A stretch of DNA of 64,000 nt, from assembly GCF_900141765.1 (NCBI RefSeq), contig NZ_FSRK01000001.1:1550001-1614000 (forward strand), read 5' to 3'. The notes under the pieces are model-generated. The model was not told the origin of the DNA. It searched no databases and saw only the letters and a list, made by a program, of their open reading frames with translations. Position numbers and translations under genes: made by a program. The DNA comes from Epilithonimonas zeae (lineage in GTDB: Bacteria > Bacteroidota > Bacteroidia > Flavobacteriales > Weeksellaceae). This document shows positions 10,050 to 17,619 of this stretch, piece by piece; position 1 is the first letter of the stretch, and the number at the start of each line of letters is the position of its first letter.

Positions 10050-11178
10050 ATCTATCAGTTAAAGCATTCCCACCTAAAATAATACCACTTGTTTTGATGA
10101 GTTTATCATCAGAAATTTTACTGAAAAGCCGAGTTTGTTTTATAAGCACATCTTTATAAATGGATTCTTTTGCTCCAAATAATAAATCATAAGTATCAGC
10201 ACTTTTTGATAAGTCTTGTTTTAAGGTCTGCCAATGTATATAAAAATCTGCAATGAATTTTTTGAAATACTCGTATAATATAGGTTCTGTATCCCATTTT
10301 TCAGAAAAATCTTCTTCCAACATAATTGGATTTAAAACTTTTATTCTTTTTTGCCCATTTAATTGTAGAATGATTTTATTTATAATATTATCTATTGTTC
10401 CGTAAATGGTATCTTCTCCAGAATATAATTGAGCTGCTAAAGTTGTCAAAATTATACTTGACGTTCTATACTCGGGCATATTTTCAAAATAAATATCTCG
10501 TTGTCGTTTTATTAACTGTACTGCTCTTTGCAAAGGCTTTTTTGTATAAAAGCTTTCATTTGGTAAATCTTCTGTTTCTGCCTTCAACATTATACCTTCT
10601 GAAAATGCTTTTCTAAAATATCCTTCCAATACAGGAGCTATAACAGAATTTGCTCTTTCCAAAAACCATTCTGAATAGTCTTTGGGATTTGTAGGAGTCC
10701 AATTAGAGAGCTTTTTGTCAGGAACGTGGAGTTTGTTTGGATTAATAACTGTAATAATACATCCCGGTAAGATGTCCATGTGAAAATTTCCAGCATAATT
10801 TAACCTTGCACATCTATTTTTCTGTTCAAGCATTCGAGAATAATTATCATTCTCTTTAAGTCTCCGTATTAATTCTTTATAAATTTGTTGAGGAGAATAA
10901 CTTGAATAGAGATGATTAAGATGTAAAACTATATCTAGATCAAAATCATCATTATTCAAGGGTCTAACTGTTGTGTATATTCGGACCGAACCATGAGCAT
11001 ATATATCAATATTTTTTCCTTTAAAAAATCCTTCGTCTTTATCAAGCCAGTCACTTACAGCTTTGTAAGACTGTTCCATCTTTTCTCTTCTTGTTGTATC
11101 TAATTCTAATTTCTGAGCAATTCTTGCAAGAATATCTTCTCGTTGCAATTGAAAATCATCATAAAAATTCTTCATCAC
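9985..11178 (-). CDS. CD-NTase (SMODS) cyclic-oligonucleotide synthase of CBASS
   Basis: cGAS/DncV-like nucleotidyltransferase that makes a cyclic oligonucleotide alarm signal on phage infection. The nucleotidyltransferase signature is clear: HGSVRIYTT (Gly63-Ser64), then DDFDLDIV with metal-binding Asp80 and Asp82, and the third carboxylate in FHMDILPG (Asp135). The C-terminal half is helical and the protein ends in GDI; a C-terminal tail exposed for conjugation fits the E2-like neighbour. It starts 4 nt after the effector gene and overlaps the E2-like gene, giving a tight effector-synthase-ligase operon. The clade and the nucleotide product cannot be read from sequence alone. All catalytic residues are present, so it is likely active. 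Confidence 0.93.
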   Translation of the reverse strand: MMKNFYDDFQLQREDILARIAQKLELDTTRREKMEQSYKAVSDWLDKDEGFFKGKNIDIYAHGSVRIYTTVRPLNNDDFDLDIVLHLNHLYSSYSPQQIYKELIRRLKENDNYSRMLEQKNRCARLNYAGNFHMDILPGCIITVINPNKLHVPDKKLSNWTPTNPKDYSEWFLERANSVIAPVLEGYFRKAFSEGIMLKAETEDLPNESFYTKKPLQRAVQLIKRQRDIYFENMPEYRTSSIILTTLAAQLYSGEDTIYGTIDNIINKIILQLNGQKRIKVLNPIMLEEDFSEKWDTEPILYEYFKKFIADFYIHWQTLKQDLSKSADTYDLLFGAKESIYKDVLIKQTRLFSKISDDKLIKTSGIILGGNALTDRYGNINTEKGIQNERHRDFGDI

Positions 11179-11182
11179 TTTC

Positions 11183-12007
11183 TTATTTAAAATCTAATGT
11201 TCGTATTGTATGTTCTCCTATTTTCGTGTGTGAGTCATTGAAACACATTTTTCTAATTTCATCAGCAGTCACAAAAGCGTATTGATCAGTATATTTATTT
11301 TCATTATATAGTTTTCTTATTTCTTGTTCCTGTTCGGATGAAAGGTTAACTTTGAAAATATCATATAAAATCGTGTGGTACTTTTCATCATTAAATCTAT
11401 TCTCTCTATTCATCATTTTTTCCTCAGTTCTCAAATAATCGACATCAATATGTTTGAATTTTTCATTGCTTAATATATTTGTTTCGATAAGTTCTTCCTG
11501 AAATTCTCTCCAAACACCAAATTCTCGATTTCGTCCTGATTTAAACCATTTGATAATCTCAGGAATATATTTCGCCTTTGTAAAAAATCTTAAATCTTTC
11601 GGATTATTTCTGTCAGCTTTTATTTCAGCTTCCCAATCTATTTTTATATTTTTATCAGTAAATACCCTATAAACACCTCCCACAGGTTGATACTGATTAA
11701 CCTTGCTTCCTTTCACCAAGAGATATTTTTCATCGCCATCAAGTCGTATTTGTAATAAATAACTTAAAGAAACATATACTTTACTGTTAGGATAAAGCAT
11801 TTTACACTTTATTGCTTGCCAACCATATGTACTGAATAACTGCCAAAATCCCCCTATACTAAATGTAACACCTCCCAAAGCAAATGTAGAAGCTAAGTCT
11901 TTGATAAAATCATTAGGATTATCAAGAATTACATATCTAAATAACAAAAAAACTGAACTAGCTATTAAAATAATTGTATATAATATTATGTTACTTCTTG
12001 TACTCAT
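11183..12007 (-). CDS. 2TM-NUDIX membrane effector of CBASS (Cap16-like)
   Basis: A 274-aa protein with two N-terminal transmembrane helices (about 7-24 and 37-60) and a C-terminal NUDIX-like domain. YLLQIRLDGDEKYLLVKG followed by YQPVGGVYRV resembles the first strands of a NUDIX fold, and WREFQEELIE (166-175) resembles the core REUxEE of the NUDIX box. In CBASS this arrangement is the SMODS-associated NUDIX effector (Cap16): the soluble domain is thought to sense the cyclic nucleotide and the helices to disrupt the inner membrane. It is the first gene of the operon, 4 nt before the CD-NTase. Whether the NUDIX fold keeps hydrolase activity or only binds ligand is unclear, as the full GX5EX7REUXEE consensus is not matched. 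Confidence 0.82.
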   Translation of the reverse strand: MSTRSNIILYTIILIASSVFLLFRYVILDNPNDFIKDLASTFALGGVTFSIGGFWQLFSTYGWQAIKCKMLYPNSKVYVSLSYLLQIRLDGDEKYLLVKGSKVNQYQPVGGVYRVFTDKNIKIDWEAEIKADRNNPKDLRFFTKAKYIPEIIKWFKSGRNREFGVWREFQEELIETNILSNEKFKHIDVDYLRTEEKMMNRENRFNDEKYHTILYDIFKVNLSSEQEQEIRKLYNENKYTDQYAFVTADEIRKMCFNDSHTKIGEHTIRTLDFK

Positions 12008-12129
12008 TCTATTTTTTATTTTTCTTCAGTTATTCTTTTAAAATTTCCCATACAGATTTCAACATCTGTGATTCGATCTGGCTTACATCTAAATTTATTT
12101 TTCATCACAATATTGTTGATTTTATTTTA

Positions 12130-12158
12130 CAAAGATAAATAAAATCTAAATATATCAA
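12130..12158 (-). promoter_or_regulatory. probable CBASS promoter
   Basis: Read on the minus strand, TATCTTTG (12137-12130) matches the Bacteroidota -7 consensus TAnnTTTG, and a TTG (12158-12156) about 18 bp upstream could be the -33 element. Transcription would start near 12123, giving a ~115-nt leader before the effector start. The left arm of the 20-bp inverted repeat lies between these two elements. Confidence 0.55.
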
Positions 12159-12191
12159 GCAAAATATTTTTATATATTTAGATTTTATTTA
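12136..12191. promoter_or_regulatory. perfect 20-bp inverted repeat, candidate operator for CBASS and capH-like gene
   Basis: TAAATAAAATCTAAATATAT (12136-12155) is repeated exactly in inverse as ATATATTTAGATTTTATTTA (12172-12191), with a 16-nt spacer. It overlaps the putative CBASS promoter and lies just upstream of the divergent regulator promoter. A near-direct repeat (ATCAAGCAAAATATT in the spacer, ATCAAGCAATATATT at about 12209-12223) adds a possible second site. The best candidate binder is the adjacent XRE protein, so one operator could silence both operons. Confidence 0.7.
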
Positions 12192-12225
12192 GAAGAATTC
12201 TAAGTTTATCAAGCAATATATTCAC

Positions 12226-12233
12226 TACATTTG
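12226..12233 (+). promoter_or_regulatory. -7 element of the XRE/ImmA operon
   Basis: TACATTTG matches TAnnTTTG and lies 15 nt before the regulator ATG at 12249, implying a very short leader. No clear -33 TTG is seen; the inverted repeat ends 34 bp upstream, where -33 contacts would be. Confidence 0.55.
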
Positions 12234-12248
12234 CATAAAAATAGATAA

Positions 12249-12602
12249 ATGAGTACATTAGGTTCTACTCTGAAAGATTCCAGAAAAAATATTGGATTGA
12301 CTTTAAGACAAGTAGAAGAAGTAACCGGTATTTCAAATGCTTATCTTAGTCAATTAGAGAATGACAAAATTAAAAACCCCTCGGTAAATATTTTGTCAAA
12401 ACTATCATCAATCTATAAAGTTGCTTTGAAGACATTATTGTCAAATGCTAATATGATTGATAAAAAGGAAGTTCAAAAAGAAGAAGCAAATCTCAGCTTT
12501 GCTCAAAATATTGCATTTCGTGCAGAGGGTTTATCAGAGGAAGAGAGAAATGATGTTTTAAGATACTTAGAATTTGTCAAATCTCGAAAAAATGGCCTAT
12601 GA
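12249..12602 (+). CDS. XRE-family repressor (CapH-like) divergent from CBASS
   Basis: A 117-aa DNA-binding protein. The HTH is LTLRQVEEVTGISNAYLSQL (about 18-37), followed by ENDKIKNPS, a classic XRE/Cro signature. The C-terminal half is a charged helix region suited to dimerisation or cleavage. It overlaps the next gene, a COG2856 zinc peptidase, by 4 nt. The pair matches the layout of CapH (repressor) and CapP (protease), in which DNA damage triggers CapP to cleave CapH and derepress CBASS. The divergent orientation and the shared palindrome-containing intergenic region support CBASS as its regulon. Alternatively this is a phage-type ImmR/ImmA switch for the mobile element itself. Confidence 0.87.
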   Translation: MSTLGSTLKDSRKNIGLTLRQVEEVTGISNAYLSQLENDKIKNPSVNILSKLSSIYKVALKTLLSNANMIDKKEVQKEEANLSFAQNIAFRAEGLSEEERNDVLRYLEFVKSRKNGL

Positions 12603-13513
12603 TAGACGATTACACTCGTAAGGAAATTGAAAAGATTTCGTACAATATTTTAAAAGAGAGTAAGTCTCTTGATGTTTTTCCAACGCCTGTTGATAAAATT
12701 CTTAACTACTCAAATTTTGCTCTCGACAATAAAATTGACTTAGAAAATATAGATTATTCTTTCTTTGACACTTTCAAAGAAAAGATATTTGATCCATCTA
12801 AAAAAGCTTTACTTCACGCCTTATCAAAAGTTCAAGGCTTTTTTTATCGAGAAGAAAAGATTATATATATTGATACTAACCTCGATAAGAATGTAGGGAA
12901 GAAAAATTTTGTTAAACTCCACGAAATCGGACATGGTGTTCTATCTTGGCAAGATGAAATAATTCTTGCACTGGATAACAATGAAACTCTTAGTGAGGAA
13001 TATGAAGAGCAATTTGAAGCAGAAGCAAATTATTTTGCATCTGTAACTTTATTTCAACACGATCGCTTTGTTGAAGATTGCGATAATTATGGTCTTGGTT
13101 TAGATGCAGTAATGGCTCTTCGCAAAAAATATGGTTCATCCGTTCATTCAGCATTTAGAAATTATGTCCTCCAGTCGAAATATAGATGCTGTTTACTGGT
13201 ATTAAATCATCCTGTAAATGCTAATGGTTTTACAAATATATTAACAACAAGAAATTTATTTTATTCTCCAGCATTTCTTAATGAAATTGGCAATCTGAAA
13301 CTACCAAATGAGTTTGGCTTTAAATGGAAATTTGTTCAGGATTTTAAATTTAAAAGAAATTTTCACGAAAAGGGTAGCATTTCTTTATTAACAGAACACG
13401 GAGAAGAGATTAAAGCCGGATATCACTATTTCAATAGTACATATAACAGTTTTGTGTTTTTTTTTCCAAAAGGAGAAAAGAAAATTTCAAAAACTAAGAT
13501 CATACTCAGTTAA
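12599..13513 (+). CDS. ImmA/IrrE-family (COG2856) zinc metallopeptidase, CapP-like
   Basis: A 304-aa peptidase with the gluzincin motif LHEIGHG (His108, Glu109, His112) and a downstream QFEAEANYFAS segment supplying a third metal ligand (Glu near 140-142). Related enzymes (ImmA, IrrE, CapP) cleave a partner XRE repressor in response to DNA damage. The start overlaps the XRE gene by 4 nt, so the two are coupled. The C-terminal half (about 185-304) would be the sensing or regulatory domain; no family is recognised there, although CapP senses single-stranded DNA through its own C-terminal part. Together with the XRE gene it may link DNA damage to CBASS expression. The peptidase call is secure; the regulatory circuit is inferred from layout. 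Confidence 0.9.
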   Translation: MIDDYTRKEIEKISYNILKESKSLDVFPTPVDKILNYSNFALDNKIDLENIDYSFFDTFKEKIFDPSKKALLHALSKVQGFFYREEKIIYIDTNLDKNVGKKNFVKLHEIGHGVLSWQDEIILALDNNETLSEEYEEQFEAEANYFASVTLFQHDRFVEDCDNYGLGLDAVMALRKKYGSSVHSAFRNYVLQSKYRCCLLVLNHPVNANGFTNILTTRNLFYSPAFLNEIGNLKLPNEFGFKWKFVQDFKFKRNFHEKGSISLLTEHGEEIKAGYHYFNSTYNSFVFFFPKGEKKISKTKIILS

Positions 13514-13864
13514 TTTATTGATTTCCTAACTTTCAGGTTCGATTGAAAGAAAATAGATCTCCACGATAAGGAATCAATATTTTTAATTTTCTAGGTAAAG
13601 AAAATAAATATAGAAAGGAAAATTATTTCTTATTCTAAAAGTGTAGAAATGGACTTGATGATTACGAAACCTTATTCGAAGAGGGCACCGTGCTTCGTGA
13701 GTATAACAAACATATGTGTAAAGGCAGTATAAACTAACTGCAAGTTATAAAGCTATGAAACTAAATAAGATGTTAAGCAAAAACTTCTAAGTGCAACAAG
13801 GAAAGAATTAGCAAAACAGCTACTTGTATTATTGTTACCCCACTAATAAAGTAAAAAATTAACA
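13514..13864. other. gene-free stretch between convergent genes
   Basis: Convergent region between the ImmA-like gene and the sce7725-like gene. Multiple stops in all frames and no strong hairpin; probably spacer or decayed sequence at a junction between defence cassettes. Confidence 0.35.
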
Positions 13865-14776
13865 CTAAATTATAGAAATTGCATTCGTAATCTGCTCGAT
13901 GTGATTTTTTATAGACATTCTCTTACAAACTCCTAAGTTTGGAAAATGTTGGTCGGTGTGATTTCTTCTGAAATCTTTAATGCCTTCTCCCTCAAACATA
14001 GGGTTAGAGTCAAGATGCTCGACTAATTTTTTTACCGCCTGTCTAAATTTATTAGCTTGATTTTTTTGATCGTCATTGTCATCAGATAAAAAGTGATAAA
14101 CAGTAATGTTTTCTTTATCTATAGTTGTTAGGTGAAGCACAATTGCATAAGGTGATCCCCCTCCGTCTTTAACATCTTTCCCAATAACATTATAATCGCC
14201 AAAACCATAAATACCCTCAGATTCATAGGTAAAAATAAATGATGAAAATCCAGATTTTTCTGGATATTCTCTGTTCGTGTTTTTCCTTTTGAACCCATCT
14301 TTTATATATACTATTTCGCCGCGCGCTGTATTATTTACATAATCATCAGAAACCTTATCTCGCAAATAAATATCAAATTTAGACTGTGAATTTTTCAGTA
14401 AAAATTTATGATCTGGGAATTCACTATAATGCAGTAAAGATTTTTTTTTATTTGGGTTTGAGTCGAAAAAGTCAGTGATATCATATGGAGAGGTCTCTTT
14501 ATTTACAATGTAAGCCAAAGAAAAATTTTCATAATCATTCAGAAATTCATCAATAAACTCTTTCTGAATTTCATGCTGGTTTGGATGGCTACTATTAGGC
14601 GAATTAATTACTAGAATAAAATAAATATTTTTATCGATTATTTTTAACAATTGCGACTTAAGGTTTTTACTTTTCGGCAGTATAAGTATAGGAACTGTAA
14701 TACAGAAAATTTCTTCAGGTAATTCATTTAAAGCAAGAAGCTCATTTTGCTTTGCAGTTAAGATAGGAAAATACAT
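13865..14776 (-). CDS. sce7725-family protein (beta protein-like)
   Basis: A 303-aa soluble protein of the sce7725/'beta protein' type. The N-terminus MYFPILTAKQNELLALNEL is the family's usual opening (YxPxLxxKxxELxAL), the middle contains SGFSSFIFTYES and VIGKDVKDGGGSPYAI, and the end contains a FRRNHTDQHF segment. In other bacteria it is found as the second gene after an sce7726 gene, the order seen here with a 43-nt gap. The biochemical role is unknown. The constant pairing with a nuclease-like partner and repeated presence near phage-defence genes suggest a two-gene defence system, but this is inference. The gene looks complete. Confidence 0.8.
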   Translation of the reverse strand: MYFPILTAKQNELLALNELPEEIFCITVPILILPKSKNLKSQLLKIIDKNIYFILVINSPNSSHPNQHEIQKEFIDEFLNDYENFSLAYIVNKETSPYDITDFFDSNPNKKKSLLHYSEFPDHKFLLKNSQSKFDIYLRDKVSDDYVNNTARGEIVYIKDGFKRKNTNREYPEKSGFSSFIFTYESEGIYGFGDYNVIGKDVKDGGGSPYAIVLHLTTIDKENITVYHFLSDDNDDQKNQANKFRQAVKKLVEHLDSNPMFEGEGIKDFRRNHTDQHFPNLGVCKRMSIKNHIEQITNAISII

Positions 14777-14819
14777 GGTTTAAGTTTTTTATATTAAGAC
14801 TCTAATATAAAAAAAATAA

Positions 14820-15695
14820 CTAAATGAAAACCTTCTGGATGTTATTTAAAATATTGTTACATTTATTCTTATTGTATGTTTGTTGTATTGTTATACTTTT
14901 GAGACTGACAGGCAGGCGCTTTATAAGATTGATATGGTCTTGTTTAAGTATTCTCTTTTTTAATGCGGCCAGTGCGAGGGACTGTGCTTTTTCAAGTTCA
15001 ATCTGTTTAAACAGATCAAAACAATATTCGAAAATCATTGTATTAGGCATTATAGGAATACAACCATAGACTTCAGCAATAATGTCCAAATATTCATTTT
15101 TTCTTAGAGAATAAAATAATGACTTATGGGAAATGTTTTGTAGATTCGAAACACTTTCTTTAAAAATATTTATCTTATTCGTTTCATCTAAAACTAAAAT
15201 CCCAATATTTTCACCGGCAATATGTCTTATTTTCTTCAAATGCCTCTCAGAAATAACAACATTAATAAATTCGAAGTAGGAAGAATAATCTAAAAGTTGC
15301 GAAGCTAATCTTTCCGTAGTATCAATTTCTGATTTGATTTCATATACAGTTGAAGCACCATTAAATACAGCTAAATCCGCTTTAGATTTACCCACAATAA
15401 ATTCTGGAATTGTTACGCAGTTTTTAAGGTTATGTTTTTTTAGTATTATATCTCTAAAAATTATATTTTTAAAGACATATTCATTCCTATATTTCTTCGA
15501 TAAAAGTTTATAAAATTCCGAATAAGCTTTTTCGAGGGTAAAATCCATAGACTCATCGCAAAAACTTTTAAATGTACGATAGATAGCTTCGATTTTATCC
15601 TCTTCTTGTGTTGCTAGATAATTAAAAGTAGCAGAAGAGAAAAGCTTTGAAATCAATAAATATTCAGAGTTACAAAGTTTTGATTTTATCTTCAT
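14820..15695 (-). CDS. sce7726-family protein, PD-(D/E)xK nuclease-like
   Basis: A 291-aa partner of the downstream sce7725-like protein. The central segment KADLAVFNGASTVYEIKSEID has the spacing of a PD-(D/E)xK nuclease core (Asp107, Glu119, Lys121), followed by LASQLLDYSSYFEFINVVIS, the usual continuation of such folds. The N-terminal ~95 residues are helical and may bind nucleic acid. No toxin or immunity role is proven for this family. Its start faces the divergent Shedu gene across 420 bp. A natural reading is that sce7726 is the effector nuclease and sce7725 the sensor or regulator, but the sequence does not decide this. Confidence 0.8.
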   Translation of the reverse strand: MKIKSKLCNSEYLLISKLFSSATFNYLATQEEDKIEAIYRTFKSFCDESMDFTLEKAYSEFYKLLSKKYRNEYVFKNIIFRDIILKKHNLKNCVTIPEFIVGKSKADLAVFNGASTVYEIKSEIDTTERLASQLLDYSSYFEFINVVISERHLKKIRHIAGENIGILVLDETNKINIFKESVSNLQNISHKSLFYSLRKNEYLDIIAEVYGCIPIMPNTMIFEYCFDLFKQIELEKAQSLALAALKKRILKQDHINLIKRLPVSLKSITIQQTYNKNKCNNILNNIQKVFI

Positions 15696-16115
15696 TTATT
15701 TAACAATTCTCAAATATAATAAATAATTTAAAACTACTATAAGCCTTTTATAGTATAGTCGATTGATTTAGCCTTAAATTCCGGAAAAATACTGATTTTT
15801 ACTATCCTTTTTATGATTATTTTTGCTTTTTTACGGATTACCATAATTAGTTTAAGTACATTGTCTATTAAATTTACTTTAAATTTTAACTATGAAATAT
15901 CTAAAATCAAAAATAATCAATGCAGATTAAAATGGACGTTAAAGCAGGTTGTGATAATCTAAAACTTATAGCAGCTAAAGAAGCATCAATGTTGAATAGA
16001 CAGGAAATTCATGAAATGTTATATTTTATAAATAATTTGATCTTAACAAATTCTAAATTTACCTTTCATTTTATTCAAATATGAAAAAGGAAACTATCAT
16101 CTAATTCTTATTTAT
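15696..16115. other. divergent intergenic region between the sce7726 and Shedu genes
   Basis: AT-rich region expected to hold both promoters. It also contains a 54-codon ORF (listed separately). No palindrome or riboswitch-like structure was found. Confidence 0.4.
15920..16084 (+). CDS. possible 54-aa small protein upstream of Shedu
   Basis: An open frame begins MQIKMDVKAGCDNL and ends 31 nt before the Shedu start, in the same direction. Its first ~40 residues have a plausible amphipathic composition, while the tail (SKFTFHFIQI) is less protein-like. It might be a small co-transcribed partner or a decayed gene. There is no family match, so confidence is low. Confidence 0.3.
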   Translation: MQIKMDVKAGCDNLKLIAAKEASMLNRQEIHEMLYFINNLILTNSKFTFHFIQI

Positions 16116-17486
16116 ATGGCATTTAAAAAGACAGTTGCTGAAAAACTTCAAACCAAGTTAAAAGTTATTGACACTTACAATCAAGTTTCAAAGGTTGGAA
16201 ATACATTTCAAATTAACGACGAAATATTTCTTAACAATTCAGAAGATGGTCTTATTTACGGGAACAAGAGATTTTTTCCTAATCTTACTGAACCTGTTAA
16301 AGAAGATAGCTATGCAGTTACAATTTTACTGAATCATTACACTTTAAAATATGTAAATTCCAATCCTATAAACCCACCCAAAGGATCGAAGAAAGTCTAT
16401 GATATATTTAAGAACTTATTAGACTTTGAGATAGAAAGAGTTATCATAGGAGCAGATGAAAACTCATCTATTGGTGGAACAATATCTATCACTAAAGAAA
16501 TGTACGATCAAATTTTAGGAGTCGATTCAGAAGAAAGGCAAGAGAAAAATGTTAGAGTTTTTAATAGAATGGTTCCTTTTTTAAGTACGGAATTTAATAT
16601 TAATACTGAAAATATAGAAGTTGACAGAAATTATAATTTGTTGATGCAGGAAATTATAGCTAGTGGTGAATTTACACAGGCAGACCTAATTAATTTAACA
16701 GCACATTTGGAAGCAGGTGCATCTTCAACTGTTGTAATCGAAAAGCAGGTTACAAAGCAAACACAATGGCTCGTTGAGACAATCGAAGAAATTTTAGAGG
16801 AAAACAGACTAAATAGAATTAAAGCAAAAAACTATGGATTTGAAAAGTTTGGCTATACAAAAAATTCTGTTAACGGACCAGAACATTTGATGGAAAAGAT
16901 TCTTACAGATTATGGTCAGTACTCTCTTTTTGGAGTACCAGCATTACTTAACACCAATAAATACGTAATACATGATGGTGTCTCAAGGTCTCAATTTGAC
17001 TTAATATTGATTAATCATCTTGGAGACATCGAATTGGTTGAACTTAAACGCCCTGACCAGTATCTGTTTGAATTTGGTGATGGAAGAGGAAAATTTTTTC
17101 CAGCAAAGGATCTTGCTATTGCTATAGCTCAATTAGAAAGGTACATAACTGCTGTTTACAAAGACAATGATGATGAATACTTGATAGATAACAAAAAGAT
17201 TAGAACATTTATTAACGAAAAAGTTGGCGATGTTTTGTATGTTGAAAGCATCAGACCTAAAGGCTTGATTATAATTGGTTCTTGGCAAAAATTATGTAAA
17301 CCATATGCTGAATTAACAGCAGTACAAAAAAGAAAGATAACTGAAGTTCATTATAATGAAGATTCTAGACAAGCATATAAGGAATTAAAAAATTCGTTAA
17401 AGAATATTTCTATTATGACTTATTCAGAGCTTCTAGAAAATGCAAGAACTCGATTACAATTTAATACTGATGAAAATAGAGAATGA
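16116..17486 (+). CDS. sduA: Shedu anti-phage protein SduA (DUF4263 nuclease)
   Basis: A 456-aa single-gene defence protein. The C-terminal DUF4263 domain has a PD-(D/E)xK nuclease core: SQFDLILINH followed by IELVELKRPDQYLFEF (about 292-318) gives the Asp and Glu-x-Lys catalytic set, and a conserved AQLERYITA helix follows. The N-terminal ~200 residues are a variable sensing region, as in other Shedu proteins, which form oligomers and nick DNA on infection. The catalytic residues are present and the frame is intact. It stands alone between the sce7725/7726 pair and the RelA-like gene, consistent with Shedu being a one-gene system. Confidence 0.92.
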   Translation: MAFKKTVAEKLQTKLKVIDTYNQVSKVGNTFQINDEIFLNNSEDGLIYGNKRFFPNLTEPVKEDSYAVTILLNHYTLKYVNSNPINPPKGSKKVYDIFKNLLDFEIERVIIGADENSSIGGTISITKEMYDQILGVDSEERQEKNVRVFNRMVPFLSTEFNINTENIEVDRNYNLLMQEIIASGEFTQADLINLTAHLEAGASSTVVIEKQVTKQTQWLVETIEEILEENRLNRIKAKNYGFEKFGYTKNSVNGPEHLMEKILTDYGQYSLFGVPALLNTNKYVIHDGVSRSQFDLILINHLGDIELVELKRPDQYLFEFGDGRGKFFPAKDLAIAIAQLERYITAVYKDNDDEYLIDNKKIRTFINEKVGDVLYVESIRPKGLIIIGSWQKLCKPYAELTAVQKRKITEVHYNEDSRQAYKELKNSLKNISIMTYSELLENARTRLQFNTDENRE

Positions 17487-17619
17487 CAAAATTCCTTCTT
17501 TACCAATACGTTGAGCCTGTTTGGACCTTTGCTATATTTATTCAAATTTAGACATTAGTAGCTTATAAACTTCTATTATAACCCTAACAATCCCACTCTA
17601 TTTTAGCAACAATAACAAT

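Noticed and set aside
12249-13513. Calling the XRE + ImmA/IrrE pair a plain toxin-antitoxin system
   Set aside because: The protease has a repressor-cleaving type motif and lies divergent from CBASS with a shared palindrome; a regulatory switch explains the layout better, although a phage-type ImmR/ImmA switch cannot be excluded.
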